Origin: Opitutaceae bacterium EW11
Lineage (GTDB): Bacteria; Verrucomicrobiota; Verrucomicrobiia; Opitutales; Opitutaceae
Length of the DNA: 64,000 nt
Assembly (NCBI GenBank): GCA_003054665.1
Contig: QAYY01000009.1
Coordinates: forward strand, 62,001 to 126,000
Reading direction: 5' to 3'
Of this stretch, positions 37,208 through 45,981 are shown one piece after another. Position 1 is the stretch's first letter; the number at the start of each line of letters is the position of its first letter. Under the pieces are notes generated by a model. It searched no databases and was not told the origin of the DNA. It saw only the letters and a program-made list of their open reading frames with translations. Both the position numbers and the translations under genes were made by a program.

Positions 37208-39727
37208 ATGAATCCGCTCGTTTCCTCCCGCCGCCGCTACGCTCTTTCCGCCGGACTTTTTCTCGCCGCTGCTCAACTGCTCGCCGCACAAGCCGGTCCG
37301 ATCACCTTCGAAGGAGCCGAACCGCTGGATTGGGCGGCCAAGATGGCGGATTCGCAGATCGCCCGCTCCCGAGACTTCCTTCAGTACAACCCGAAGGGAA
37401 AGGCCCGCTGGGATTATGCGGCAGGACTCTTCACGCTTTCGTTGATCAAGCTTTCGGACCAGATCGATCGACCAGACTACGTGCGTTATGCCGATGCGGC
37501 GATCGGTTCCTTTGTCGATCCCAACGGCGCCATCCAGGGGTACAAGGTCGACGAGTATAACATCGACAACATCAATCCCGGCAAGACGGTCCTGGCTCTG
37601 TACAGTCACACCGGCGACGACCGCTATCGAAAGGCAGCAGCCCTGCTGCGTTCGCAACTCGACCGGCATCCGCGCACCTCCGGGGGCGGCCTCTGGCACA
37701 AGCAACGTTATCCCCATCAGATGTGGTTGGACGGGCTCTACATGGGAGCGCCGTTCTACGCCGAGTACGCCCTCCGCTTCGATCAGCCGAATGCGTTCAA
37801 CGACGTCGCCAAGCAGTTCGAATTGATCGCCAAAGCGGCCTACGAGCCGAAGACGGGCCTGTACTATCACGGGTGGGATGAAAGCAAGGAGCAGACTTGG
37901 GCGAACAAGGCCACAGGCACGTCTCCGAATTTCTGGAGCCGCGGCATCGGGTGGTTCGGGATGGCCTTGGTGGATACGCTCGATTTTCTTCCCATCAACC
38001 ACCCCAGCCGGCCTGCGTTGATCGCCACTCTGAATCAGGCGGCTGCCGGGATCGCCAAGTACCAGGATCCGAAAACAGGCCTCTGGTATCAGGTGACCGA
38101 TCAAGGGGCACGGGCGGGCAACTATTTCGAGGCGACCGCGTCCTGCATGTTCGTCTACACCCTAGCGAAAGGGGTGAACCTCGGATACCTGTCCGCCGAA
38201 TACCGTCCGGTCATCGAAAAAGGCTTCGCCGGCATTCTGCGCGACCTCGTCAGCCGGGGCGCCGACGGGAAACTCAACCTGAACCAATGCTGCAAAGTAG
38301 CCGGACTCGGTTACGGCCGCGACGGCTCGTACGAGTATTACCTGAAGGAGCCGGTGATCGCGAACGACCTCAAGGGCGTCGGGCCCTTTATTCTGGCGTG
38401 CATCGAAATGGATCGCCTGGTGAATCCGCCGGGCTGGGACCGCGTGCCGCGCATTCTCCAGCAGATCCACGAGCCCAGGTTCCCCAATCGCGATTTCCCC
38501 ATCACCGATTTCGGCGCTCCCACCGACGGCAAGGGGGATTGCACCGTGGCCATCAACAAAGCCATCGAAGCTTGCAACGCCGCGGGCGGCGGGCGCGTTG
38601 TGGTATCCGCGGGCCAATGGCACACCGGTGCGATACGCCTCAGGAGCAACGTCAATCTCCACCTGTCCGAGGGCGCGACGCTTCTGTTCAGCACAGACCC
38701 CGCCCAGTATCTCCCCGCGGTGCTGACCAAATGGGAAGGCATCGACTGCTACAACTACGCCCCGTTCATCTACGCGTTTGAGCAGGAGAACATCGCGATC
38801 ACCGGCAAGGGAACGCTCGACGGCCAGAGCAGTTACGAGAACTGGTGGGGCTGGGTGAAAAAGAGCCAGACGCAGAAGGCGAACCCCAGCCTCCAACGGG
38901 GAAGCCGCGAAAAACTTCATGCCCAACTGAACGCATCCGCCCCCATCTCCGACCGCGTGTATGGAGCAGGGCACTACCTCCGCCCCAATTTCATCCAACC
39001 CTACCGGTGCCGCAATGTCCTCATCGAGGGGGTCCGAATCGTCCGCTCGCCGATGTGGGAGATCCATCCTGTTTTCTGCACCAACGTCATCGTGCGCGGC
39101 CTCGATATCTTCAGCCACGGGCCGAACAACGACGGCTGCGATCCCGAATCGTCGCGCAACGTGCTGATCGAGAACTGCACCTTCGACACCGGCGACGACT
39201 GCATCGCGATCAAGTCCGGCCGGAACAACGACGGCCGCCGCTGGCTGATGCCCTCCGAGAATCTCGTCATCCGCGGCTGCACCATGAAGGACGGACACGG
39301 CGGCACGGTGGTCGGGAGCGAGATCTCCGGCAGCTGCCGAAACGTCTTCACCGAAGACTGCAGAATGGACAGCCCCAACCTCGATCGCGCGCTGCGGCTC
39401 AAGACAAACGCCGTGCGCGGAGGCATTCTGGAAAACGTCTTCATGCGCAACGTAGAGATCGGCCGCGTGGCAGAGGCGATTCTCACGATCGATTTCAAGT
39501 ACGAGGAAGGCGAATCCGGCTCCCACTACCCCATCGTTCGGAATATCGTGATGGAAAACGTCACCTCGAAATCCGCTCCCCGCGTGTTGTCCATCATTGG
39601 ATACGCCAAATCGCCCATCCGCGACGTGAAGCTCATCAACTGCACGTTCTCAGGCGTCGAAGGAGACGACCGAATTCAGCACGTCGAAGGATTGCAGCGC
39701 CTCAACGTGAAGATTGACCGGAAATAG
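37208..39727 (+). CDS. GH105-GH28 fusion pectinase
   Basis: Start at ATG 37208, giving MNPLVSSRRRYALSAGLFLA and an export signal ending near AAQA; the open frame reaches further without homology. Residues about 35-400 are a GH105 unsaturated rhamnogalacturonyl hydrolase ((alpha/alpha)6 barrel, with RYPHQMWLDGLYMGAPFY). From about 433 (FPITDFGAPTDGKGD) to the end is a GH28 polygalacturonase beta-helix with its signature residues: NNDGCDPESS, TGDDCIAIKSG, GHGGTVVGSE and RALRLKT. One protein thus attacks pectin backbones and removes unsaturated galacturonyl ends. The MFS gene follows 33 bases later. Confidence 0.95.
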   Translation: MNPLVSSRRRYALSAGLFLAAAQLLAAQAGPITFEGAEPLDWAAKMADSQIARSRDFLQYNPKGKARWDYAAGLFTLSLIKLSDQIDRPDYVRYADAAIGSFVDPNGAIQGYKVDEYNIDNINPGKTVLALYSHTGDDRYRKAAALLRSQLDRHPRTSGGGLWHKQRYPHQMWLDGLYMGAPFYAEYALRFDQPNAFNDVAKQFELIAKAAYEPKTGLYYHGWDESKEQTWANKATGTSPNFWSRGIGWFGMALVDTLDFLPINHPSRPALIATLNQAAAGIAKYQDPKTGLWYQVTDQGARAGNYFEATASCMFVYTLAKGVNLGYLSAEYRPVIEKGFAGILRDLVSRGADGKLNLNQCCKVAGLGYGRDGSYEYYLKEPVIANDLKGVGPFILACIEMDRLVNPPGWDRVPRILQQIHEPRFPNRDFPITDFGAPTDGKGDCTVAINKAIEACNAAGGGRVVVSAGQWHTGAIRLRSNVNLHLSEGATLLFSTDPAQYLPAVLTKWEGIDCYNYAPFIYAFEQENIAITGKGTLDGQSSYENWWGWVKKSQTQKANPSLQRGSREKLHAQLNASAPISDRVYGAGHYLRPNFIQPYRCRNVLIEGVRIVRSPMWEIHPVFCTNVIVRGLDIFSHGPNNDGCDPESSRNVLIENCTFDTGDDCIAIKSGRNNDGRRWLMPSENLVIRGCTMKDGHGGTVVGSEISGSCRNVFTEDCRMDSPNLDRALRLKTNAVRGGILENVFMRNVEIGRVAEAILTIDFKYEEGESGSHYPIVRNIVMENVTSKSAPRVLSIIGYAKSPIRDVKLINCTFSGVEGDDRIQHVEGLQRLNVKIDRK

Positions 39728-39760
39728 GAATACCCGCTGCCTAACCGTTACCCTGACCCT

Positions 39761-41218
39761 ATGACTCCCCAAGCCCCGTCGGACCGGCCGAGCAACTATC
39801 GGTGGGTGATCTGTGCGCTCCTGTTTTTCGCCACGACGATCAACTACATGGATCGACAGGTCCTGTCGCTCACGTGGAAGGATTTCATCTCCCCCGAGTT
39901 TCACTGGACCGACAACGACTACGGAACGATCACCGGCCTGTTTTCCATCTTCTACGCCGCGAGCATGCTGTTCGCCGGGCGTTTCGTCGACTGGATGGAC
40001 ACGAAGCGAGGCTTCCTCTGGGCCATCGGCGTGTGGTCCGTCGGCGCCTGTATCCACGCCTACTGCGGCATCGCCAGCGCAGGGATGCTGACAAGCAACT
40101 GGATGGTGGGCTTCGCTCGGGCGCGCGAGATCATCGCTACCGTCGATACTGTGGCCAAGGTCTCCTCGGTCAGCGTAAGCCTGTTCATCTTCGCCCGGTT
40201 CGTTCTCGCGGTCGGCGAATCCGGCAATTTCCCGGCGGCGATCAAGGCCACGGCGGAGTATTTCCCGAAGAAGGACCGCGCGTTCTCAACGAGTATTTTC
40301 AACGCTGGCGCGACAGTGGGCGCCCTGGCCGCACCGGTGGTCATTCCTCCGATCGCGGCGTCCTGGGGCTGGGAGGCGTCGTTCATCATTATCGGCGCGC
40401 TCGGCTTCCTCTGGATGGGTTTCTGGGTGTTCATGTACAAGAAGCCCGAGCACCACCCAAAAGTGAATGCGGCCGAACTCGCCTACATTCAGCAGGACCA
40501 CGTTTCCGAGCCCGATCTGCACGCTGCAGCCACCCGGAACGGTCACAAGATGTCCTTCATCGCCTGCCTGAAATACCGCCAAACGTGGGCGTTCGCGGTC
40601 GGCAAGTTCATGACCGATGGCGTGTGGTGGTTCTACCTCTTCTGGACTCCCGCCTATCTCAGCTCCGTCTACGGCATCAAGTCCTCGGATACCGTGGGCC
40701 AGGCGGCCGTTTTCGTGCTCTACCTGATCACGCTTCTCTCGATCATCGGCGGCTGGCTGCCTTCATTCTTCGTCACCAAGAAAGGCATGAACCCCTACGC
40801 CGGCCGAATGCGCGCCATGCTGATCTTCGCGTTTTTCCCGTTGCTGGCGCTGCTCGCACAGCCGCTCGGCCATTTCACCTTCTGGCTTCCGATCATCATC
40901 ATCGGCATTGCCGGCGCCGCACATCAGGCTTGGTCGGCGAACATTTTTTCGACCATCGGCGACATGTTTCCCAAAAAAGCGATCGCCACCGTCACCGGCA
41001 TCGGCGGCATGGCGGGCGGCGTCGGTTCCTTCGTGATCAACAAGGGCGCCGGCGCGCTGTTCGATCACGCCGCCTCCACCAACATGGTCGTGCTGAATTT
41101 CCACGGACGAGAAGCAGGATACTTCATCATCTTCTGCATTTGCGCCGTCGCTTACTTGATCGGGTGGATCATCATGAAGGCGCTCGTTCCGCACTATAAG
41201 CCGATCACCGACCTCTGA
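39761..41218 (+). CDS. MFS transporter, ACS/ExuT (hexuronate) family
   Basis: The 485-residue protein has the anion:cation symporter hallmark YRWVICALLFFATTINYMDR in helix 1 followed by DFISPEFHWTDNDYGTITG, and twelve predicted membrane helices. Relatives carry galacturonate and glucuronate into the cell. It sits 33 bases after the GH105-GH28 gene and ends in a terminator, so the two form a unit under the LacI regulator, matching uptake of the sugars that enzyme releases. An inserted segment of about 15-20 residues after helix 3 (ASAGMLTSNWMVGFARAREI) is notable. Confidence 0.93.
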   Translation: MTPQAPSDRPSNYRWVICALLFFATTINYMDRQVLSLTWKDFISPEFHWTDNDYGTITGLFSIFYAASMLFAGRFVDWMDTKRGFLWAIGVWSVGACIHAYCGIASAGMLTSNWMVGFARAREIIATVDTVAKVSSVSVSLFIFARFVLAVGESGNFPAAIKATAEYFPKKDRAFSTSIFNAGATVGALAAPVVIPPIAASWGWEASFIIIGALGFLWMGFWVFMYKKPEHHPKVNAAELAYIQQDHVSEPDLHAAATRNGHKMSFIACLKYRQTWAFAVGKFMTDGVWWFYLFWTPAYLSSVYGIKSSDTVGQAAVFVLYLITLLSIIGGWLPSFFVTKKGMNPYAGRMRAMLIFAFFPLLALLAQPLGHFTFWLPIIIIGIAGAAHQAWSANIFSTIGDMFPKKAIATVTGIGGMAGGVGSFVINKGAGALFDHAASTNMVVLNFHGREAGYFIIFCICAVAYLIGWIIMKALVPHYKPITDL

Positions 41219-41257
41219 GCGCCCCTCGGCCCCAGGGCCCGGATGCGCTTCCTTTCG

Positions 41258-41282
41258 GCCCCGCCGCTCAGGCGGGGCTTTT
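41258..41282 (+). terminator. Intrinsic terminator of the pectinase-transporter unit
   Basis: An 8-bp GC stem (41258-41265 with 41271-41278) around a five-base loop, then four T residues. It lies 40 bases after the MFS stop. Confidence 0.82.
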
Positions 41283-41310
41283 CATTCCTCTGCTTGCCTT
41301 GGGCGCCGGC

Positions 41311-41339
41311 TTGACAGCCCCCAAAACCGTCCGTTAAGC
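41311..41339 (+). promoter_or_regulatory. Probable efp promoter
   Basis: A perfect TTGACA (41311-41316) followed at exactly 17 bases by TTAAGC (41334-41339), 38 bases before the efp ATG and just after the upstream terminator. Confidence 0.6.
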
Positions 41340-41377
41340 CACCAACCTTTAATCACTCAACGAGCCCCCTCTCTGCC

Positions 41378-41935
41378 ATGCCCGCAGCCAACGACATCCG
41401 CAAAGGCCAAGTCATCAAATTCAACGGCGAGCCGCACCTCGTCATGGAGACCCAGCATCGCACGCCGGGAAACCTTCGCGCCTTCGTGCAGATGAAGATG
41501 CGTAATCTGCGGTACGGCAAATCGCTCGACCAGCGCTTCAATTCGACGGACACCGTCGAGGTGCTCAACACCGACAAGCGTACGCTCGAGTTCAGCTACG
41601 CCGATCGCGACACCTACGCCTTCATCGATCCCGAGAGCTATGAGACGATCGAACTCGGCGCGAATTTGATCGGCGACGCGAAGAACTACCTGACGGCGAA
41701 CGGCAAGGTTGAAGTCCTTTTCGTCGACGAGAAGGCGATTACGATCGATCTCCCCTCCGCCGTAACGCTGAAAATCGTCGAGAGCGCCGAGGGCATCAAG
41801 GGCGACACTGCCAGCAACGTCCAAAAGCCGGCCAAGCTCGAGACCGGCCTCGTGATCAACGTCCCGCTCTTCGTCAAGGAAGGCGAACTCGTCCGCGTCA
41901 GCACCGCGGACGGCAGCTATCTCGGCCGCGCCTGA
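41378..41935 (+). CDS. efp: Elongation factor P with unusual loop tip
   Basis: EF-P helps the ribosome form bonds at proline runs. The 185-residue protein has the three OB/KOW-like domains: MPAANDIRKGQVIKFNGEPH, then AFIDPESYETIEL, and the C-terminal LKIVESAEGIKGDTASNVQKPAKLETGLVI. In domain I the tip is TPGNLRAF (N32, R34), where E. coli has PGKGQAF with the modified Lys. Neither the EpmA Lys nor the EarP Arg stands at position 32. A terminator follows. Confidence 0.97.
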   Translation: MPAANDIRKGQVIKFNGEPHLVMETQHRTPGNLRAFVQMKMRNLRYGKSLDQRFNSTDTVEVLNTDKRTLEFSYADRDTYAFIDPESYETIELGANLIGDAKNYLTANGKVEVLFVDEKAITIDLPSAVTLKIVESAEGIKGDTASNVQKPAKLETGLVINVPLFVKEGELVRVSTADGSYLGRA

Positions 41936-41964
41936 ACGGCGTCCCCCAAGACCTTCTCTTCCAG

Positions 41965-41992
41965 AGCCCGCTCGCCAGAGCGGGCTTTTTTT
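41965..41992 (+). terminator. Intrinsic terminator of efp
   Basis: A perfect 9-bp stem (41965-41973 with 41978-41986) around GCCA, ending in a T run to 41992. Confidence 0.93.
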
Positions 41993-42059
41993 GTCCCACC
42001 GCCGGCGCAGGTGGAGGCCGTGCGCCCTCGCACGTCGGCACTTCGTACCCAAGGCGCCA

Positions 42060-42833
42060 CTACGGCAGCTTGAATTCCACCATCACCGGACGGTGATCGG
42101 AAAGCCACGAGCGGACGACGAGGCAGTAGACTTCGACGCAGCCCGGGGGCAAAAACACAAAATCCAGCGTGCGCTGCGGCAACGGCGAAGGAAACGTCCG
42201 CGCCCGCTGCGGATGGAGCGTGTAGTGGCCGTGAAGCGAGAAATATCCCATCAGCGACTTCGTCGCGTCGTCCGTGTGCGATGGGTTGTTCATGTCGCCG
42301 CAGACGATGGGGGACGTCAGCCACACGGTTCTGCGGTGCAGCTGCTTGTGCGTCAGGTACTCCATCACCTTCTCCACCTGGCGGAAGCGGTGCGCACGCG
42401 ACCGGTAGTGAAGGTGCATGTTGACGATCGGGAGCCGGCGTCCGTGAAAATCGATTTCGGCGAACAGGAACCCCTTTTCCCCAACGCGCTTGCGCCCGAA
42501 GACGACCGTTTCGGAATCCGCGATCGGATGGCGCGATAGGATGGCATTCCCATAGTTCAGCTTCAGGAGCCCTTCGCGGCGATTGTTGATGCCGAACACG
42601 GTGTACGGAAACCCTGCGAAATCGGCGAGAAACTGCAGTTGGTCGAAGCTGCCCGCCCAGGAGGAGTTTTCATCGATTTCCTGCAGGGCCACCACGTCGG
42701 GCTTCAGATCGCTCAGCAGCTTGGCGATTTTCAGCAGATTCGACCGAATCTTCCGGCGAGACGTGAGTCCCTGGATCGGCTGGAGCCCGCGTCCGTGTGC
42801 TATGTTGTAAGTCACTACCCGGAGCCGCTGCAT
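42060..42833 (-). CDS. Endonuclease/exonuclease/phosphatase family protein
   Basis: Start placed at the ATG giving MQRLRVVTYNIAHGRGLQPI (257 residues), since the upstream open frame overlaps the divergent ClC gene region. The EEP-fold motifs are RVVTYNIAHG, DVVALQEID (metal Glu), VNMHLH, VCGDMNN and LSDHRPVMVEF (the catalytic Asp-His). Relatives act on DNA, phosphoinositides or phosphodiesters, so the substrate is not fixed by sequence. No signal peptide. Confidence 0.92.
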   Translation of the reverse strand: MQRLRVVTYNIAHGRGLQPIQGLTSRRKIRSNLLKIAKLLSDLKPDVVALQEIDENSSWAGSFDQLQFLADFAGFPYTVFGINNRREGLLKLNYGNAILSRHPIADSETVVFGRKRVGEKGFLFAEIDFHGRRLPIVNMHLHYRSRAHRFRQVEKVMEYLTHKQLHRRTVWLTSPIVCGDMNNPSHTDDATKSLMGYFSLHGHYTLHPQRARTFPSPLPQRTLDFVFLPPGCVEVYCLVVRSWLSDHRPVMVEFKLP

Positions 42834-42962
42834 GGAAGAAAAAGCTCCGCCAAAACCCGGACTTCGCAACGGGAAAATCCCCCCGCCCGCAAGCCGATCT
42901 GTCAACATCATCACGGGATCGACAAGCCGCGCGTGCCCTGGCGAACTGAACCTTCTTCGCCA

Positions 42963-44627
42963 ATGAACGCACGACCTCACGCGCTGCCCCAAACCTTGGG
43001 GCGACTGCCGAAACAGGCGCCTGAGATTATCCGCACCGTTCTGCTCGGTGCCGCCGCCGGCATCGTCCTCACTGCGTTTCATTGGGCCGTGCAGTGGATG
43101 GAAGCTCACGGCGTGCATCGTTTGGCCGGACAGGCGAAGTGGATCTTCATCGTCGGCACGTTCGCGCTGATCACCGTCGGCGCGCTGCTCGCAAGCATCG
43201 TTGTCGAAAAGCTCGCCCCCGAAGCGCACGGCGGCGGTGTCATGCCGACCAAAGTTGCTTTCTGGAAACGAGGCGGGGCGATGCAGTGGCGCGTGGCTCT
43301 GGCGAAACTCGTCGGTTCACTCCTGACGCTCGGCTGCGGCGTCAGCCTCGGGCCCGAGGGTCCAGCCGTTCAAATCGGCGCAGCCACTTCGTCGAGTTTG
43401 GCGCGTGGCCTCGGCCAAACGGGTGCACGGAGCTCGCGTTCCGCGTGTGCCGGAGGCGCCGCTGCCGGAATAGCGGCGGCGTTTGGCGCTCCCATCTCCG
43501 CGGTGGCTTTCGTTCTCGAGGAAATCATCGGGGATCTCAGCAGCCGGCTGCTGGGCCGCGTTATTCTCATGGCGGTGACTTCTTCGCTCATCGCCCGCGC
43601 GGTCCTCGGAGCCCACGCTTCGTTCGGCGGACTTCAGATTTCGTCGCCCACTCTCTGGGGATGGCTTCTGGTCGCGCCGGTTGCCGCCGCTGCTTCGCTC
43701 TCGGGCGTGGCATTCGGGAATCTCGCGCTCTCCATCCGTTCCCGGGGGAAACGTTTCACGGCTGTTCCGCGGTGGTTACAACCCGTCTTCGGAGCTTGGA
43801 CAACCTGGGCCATCGGCGTCGCGGCGTTTCTCTGGACAGGCCACGACGGGGTATTCGGAACCGGCTACACAGACCTGACGGCCGCGTTGGCCGGACATCT
43901 GACAATGGAAGAAACGGCCGTGCTCCTCGCTGGAAAAATCGTCGCGACGGCGGCTGCGGTTGGCGTGGCGAGTTGCGGCGGAGTATTCGCCCCGAGTCTC
44001 TTCATCGGGGGCATGTGCGGGGCGCTGATGGGCGCAGTGGTGAAACACTTCCTTCCGACCGGAGAAGCCGACTTGATTCTCTGGGTGGCGGCGGGAATGG
44101 CGGCGAGTCTGGGCGCGGTCATCCGCACGCCTTTCACCGTCGTGCTTCTTCTCTTCGAGCTCACCGGACAATACCTCTTCGTTCCCGCCCTGATGTTGGC
44201 GTCGGCCATTAGCGTGGCCGTGAGCCACCTTTTCAACCACCACGGCATCTACGAGGAGCAGCTCGTTCAGGACGGCTACGACCCGGAGAGTTTTCTTCCG
44301 GTACGGAATCCCCGACGCTGGGGCGAACGCCCCATCGGCTCCTTCATCCAGCCGGTCGGCAAGGGCACGGCGGAAGGCACTCCTTCCGCGGAGAACTCCT
44401 CAGCAGCGCGCGATGAATCCGGAGCCTGGACCATCCGACGCGGAAACGAACGGGTCTGCGTGCCGTCGTTTCCGGCGGACCTGCCCGTGCGAGCCGTGCT
44501 CGGCCTCCTTCTCCAAGCCGAAGCGGACGAGGCCGTCGTTTTCGACCGCTCCACCGGTGCCTTTGAGGGTGTCGTGACCCTCCGCGAACTGGCGAAAGCT
44601 CAAACAGCCCTCCTGGAGCAAGAGTAA
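42963..44627 (+). CDS. ClC family chloride channel or H+/Cl- antiporter
   Basis: Start placed at ATG 42963 (MNARPHALPQTLGRLP), 554 residues; the frame is open further upstream without homology. The ClC selectivity and gating motifs are present: VSLGPEGPAVQIGA (the gating Glu in GPEGP), GIAAAFGAPISAVAFVLEEI and GGVFAPSLFIGGMCGA. The C-terminal soluble part (after about residue 440) ends in a CBS-like half (VRAVLGLLLQAEADEAVVFD). It probably exchanges chloride for protons. It diverges from the endonuclease. Confidence 0.94.
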   Translation: MNARPHALPQTLGRLPKQAPEIIRTVLLGAAAGIVLTAFHWAVQWMEAHGVHRLAGQAKWIFIVGTFALITVGALLASIVVEKLAPEAHGGGVMPTKVAFWKRGGAMQWRVALAKLVGSLLTLGCGVSLGPEGPAVQIGAATSSSLARGLGQTGARSSRSACAGGAAAGIAAAFGAPISAVAFVLEEIIGDLSSRLLGRVILMAVTSSLIARAVLGAHASFGGLQISSPTLWGWLLVAPVAAAASLSGVAFGNLALSIRSRGKRFTAVPRWLQPVFGAWTTWAIGVAAFLWTGHDGVFGTGYTDLTAALAGHLTMEETAVLLAGKIVATAAAVGVASCGGVFAPSLFIGGMCGALMGAVVKHFLPTGEADLILWVAAGMAASLGAVIRTPFTVVLLLFELTGQYLFVPALMLASAISVAVSHLFNHHGIYEEQLVQDGYDPESFLPVRNPRRWGERPIGSFIQPVGKGTAEGTPSAENSSAARDESGAWTIRRGNERVCVPSFPADLPVRAVLGLLLQAEADEAVVFDRSTGAFEGVVTLRELAKAQTALLEQE

Positions 44628-44706
44628 GAGCCAGGTCCCGTGCCTCCGTCCGATCAGGTCCTCAACAGCCCGATCTAGACGCAAAAAAGTTCCGAATGAA
44701 CAGGGA

Positions 44707-44735
44707 TTGACAGACCCCAGGCGGCCCGTGAAATT
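44707..44735 (+). promoter_or_regulatory. Probable promoter of tRNA-His
   Basis: TTGACA (44707-44712), a 17-base spacer and GAAATT (44730-44735) precede tRNA-His by 15 bases. Confidence 0.55.
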
Positions 44736-44749
44736 GCGCGACTCTTCAC

Positions 44750-44827
44750 GGCGGCCATAGCTCAGCTGGTTAGAGCACAAGATTGTGGATCTTGGGGTCG
44801 CGGGTTCGAACCCCGTTGGCCGCCCCA
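44750..44827 (+). tRNA. tRNA-His (anticodon GTG)
   Basis: A complete cloverleaf: GCGGCCA pairs with TGGCCGC; an extra 5' G at 44750 can pair with C73 (44824), the identity element of tRNA-His. Anticodon stem CAAGA/TCTTG encloses TTGTGGA, T-arm GGTTCGAACCC, and CCA is encoded. Confidence 0.97.
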
Positions 44828-45207
44828 TTTTGTTCCCTGGCGGGAGGGAATCGGTAACTTCGAAATCGCGAGTTCGTCGGGGTGAGAACCCGCCACGCGG
44901 GTTCGGGATCTACACCAAAGTTTGGGGACAGCCGTCTTTTGATGGTTTGGTTTTGGGAGGTGACTAGCCGCACTGAGCGAGGAGGATCTACACCAAAGTT
45001 TGGGGACACCCGTCTTTTGATCGCAAGTTCGTCGGGGTGAGAACCCGCCACGCGGGTTCGACGGAGCGAGCATCGGCGAGCGGAGATGGGACTCTCTGCA
45101 GCGCGTAGCGCGGAAGAGAGATCCTGCGCAGCAGGACGAGGACCGCAGGTCCGAAGCCAACCCCGACGCGGGTTCGACGGAGGGCGAGAAACATTCGACC
45201 GTCGAAT
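44828..45207. other. Intergenic region with repeats after tRNA-His
   Basis: 380 bases containing the two interleaved direct repeats listed separately, plus short dyads further right (around 45097-45155). The open frames here lack any family features, so it is non-coding repeat-rich DNA. Confidence 0.6.
44866..45060. repeat. Interleaved direct repeats A and B, two copies each
   Basis: Repeat A (about 35-40 bases) is at 44866-44905 and 45021-45060, differing at a single base over the compared stretch; each contains the hairpin-forming pair AACCCGC ... GCGGGTT. Repeat B (38 bases) is at 44906-44943 and 44984-45021, also with one difference. The order is A-B-spacer-B-A. The 11-mer GTTCGACGGAG at the right edge of A recurs at 45172-45182 and again at 48547-48557. 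Confidence 0.85.
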
Positions 45208-45981
45208 TCACGGCGTGGCCTGGCGGATTTCTTCGGCGAAGTCGGCCAGTTCGACGGCGGGAATCTCCGAAACAGCGAGGAAATTGAACGAACCGTCTGT
45301 CCAGGAGACGACGTTGTAGCCGTCGCGCTCTCGCGTAACCGGCGGCGCCGCTTCGCGACGGGCGGGCCAGATGAAGAGGTTGATCGCATGCTGCCGCCGA
45401 CGGTAGACGAGCGCCGCCGCATCTTGTCCGGCCACGCGCTCGAGCCGACCGCCGACGAGCGGGAAACCCACTCCGGCGAGGTCCGTCACGGGCGGCGAAA
45501 ACGCGAGCTTGCCGGCGAACCATGGCTTCACCGTGTGCTGATCGGTCGAAGCCACGTCCATGAGATGGTTGGCCTGGAGTGAGCGCACGTGGTCGCTGAC
45601 CGCCTCGTCCACCAGCGCCTGGGTCCGCACCCGACTGCCGCCCCACGTGTAGCCGACGAACAGAGCCATCGCCAAAGACGCGGCGAGTCCAGTGACACGC
45701 CAGAGTGGAAAGACGTCCGCGCGTTTTGACTGGGATGCAGACGTACGAACGGGCGCACCTTCGTTTCGGAGGGCCGAACGCACTTTCTCCGCGAGTGCGG
45801 GTGGCGCCGTGAAACGCGGCAGCGCGGTCTGCAGGGCCGTGCGGCGTGCGTGGATACCTTCGACGGCCCGCGCACAAAGAGGGCACCTTCCGAGGTGTTC
45901 CTCCACCGCGAGTTGGTGGGCAACATCCAATTCACCGTCGGTCGCGGCCTCGAGCAGCCGCCGGATTTCGTTACAGTCCAT
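45208..45981 (-). CDS. Zinc-finger anti-sigma factor
   Basis: The 257-residue protein begins with the ZAS domain: the H-x3-C-x2-C motif is in VEEHLGRCPLC around residues 28-38, which holds zinc and clamps the sigma factor. A membrane helix follows at about 95-115 (VTGLAASLAMALFVGYTWGG). The remainder is periplasmic, about 140 residues, the probable sensor. It overlaps the sigma gene's end by 11 bases, so the two are co-translated. Confidence 0.93.
   Translation of the reverse strand: MDCNEIRRLLEAATDGELDVAHQLAVEEHLGRCPLCARAVEGIHARRTALQTALPRFTAPPALAEKVRSALRNEGAPVRTSASQSKRADVFPLWRVTGLAASLAMALFVGYTWGGSRVRTQALVDEAVSDHVRSLQANHLMDVASTDQHTVKPWFAGKLAFSPPVTDLAGVGFPLVGGRLERVAGQDAAALVYRRRQHAINLFIWPARREAAPPVTRERDGYNVVSWTDGSFNFLAVSEIPAVELADFAEEIRQATP

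Noticed and set aside
36999-37289. N-terminal extension of the LacI frame
   Set aside because: It would cover the palindrome and promoter of the divergent gene and has an arginine-rich, non-homologous translation; a GTG next to the HTH is preferred.
44750-45060. Genomic island boundary at tRNA-His
   Set aside because: Repeats follow the tRNA but no integrase or copy of the tRNA 3' end is present.
44762-45886. Minus-strand frame of 374 codons across tRNA-His and repeats
   Set aside because: It crosses a tRNA and the repeat region and overlaps the anti-sigma gene in another frame.
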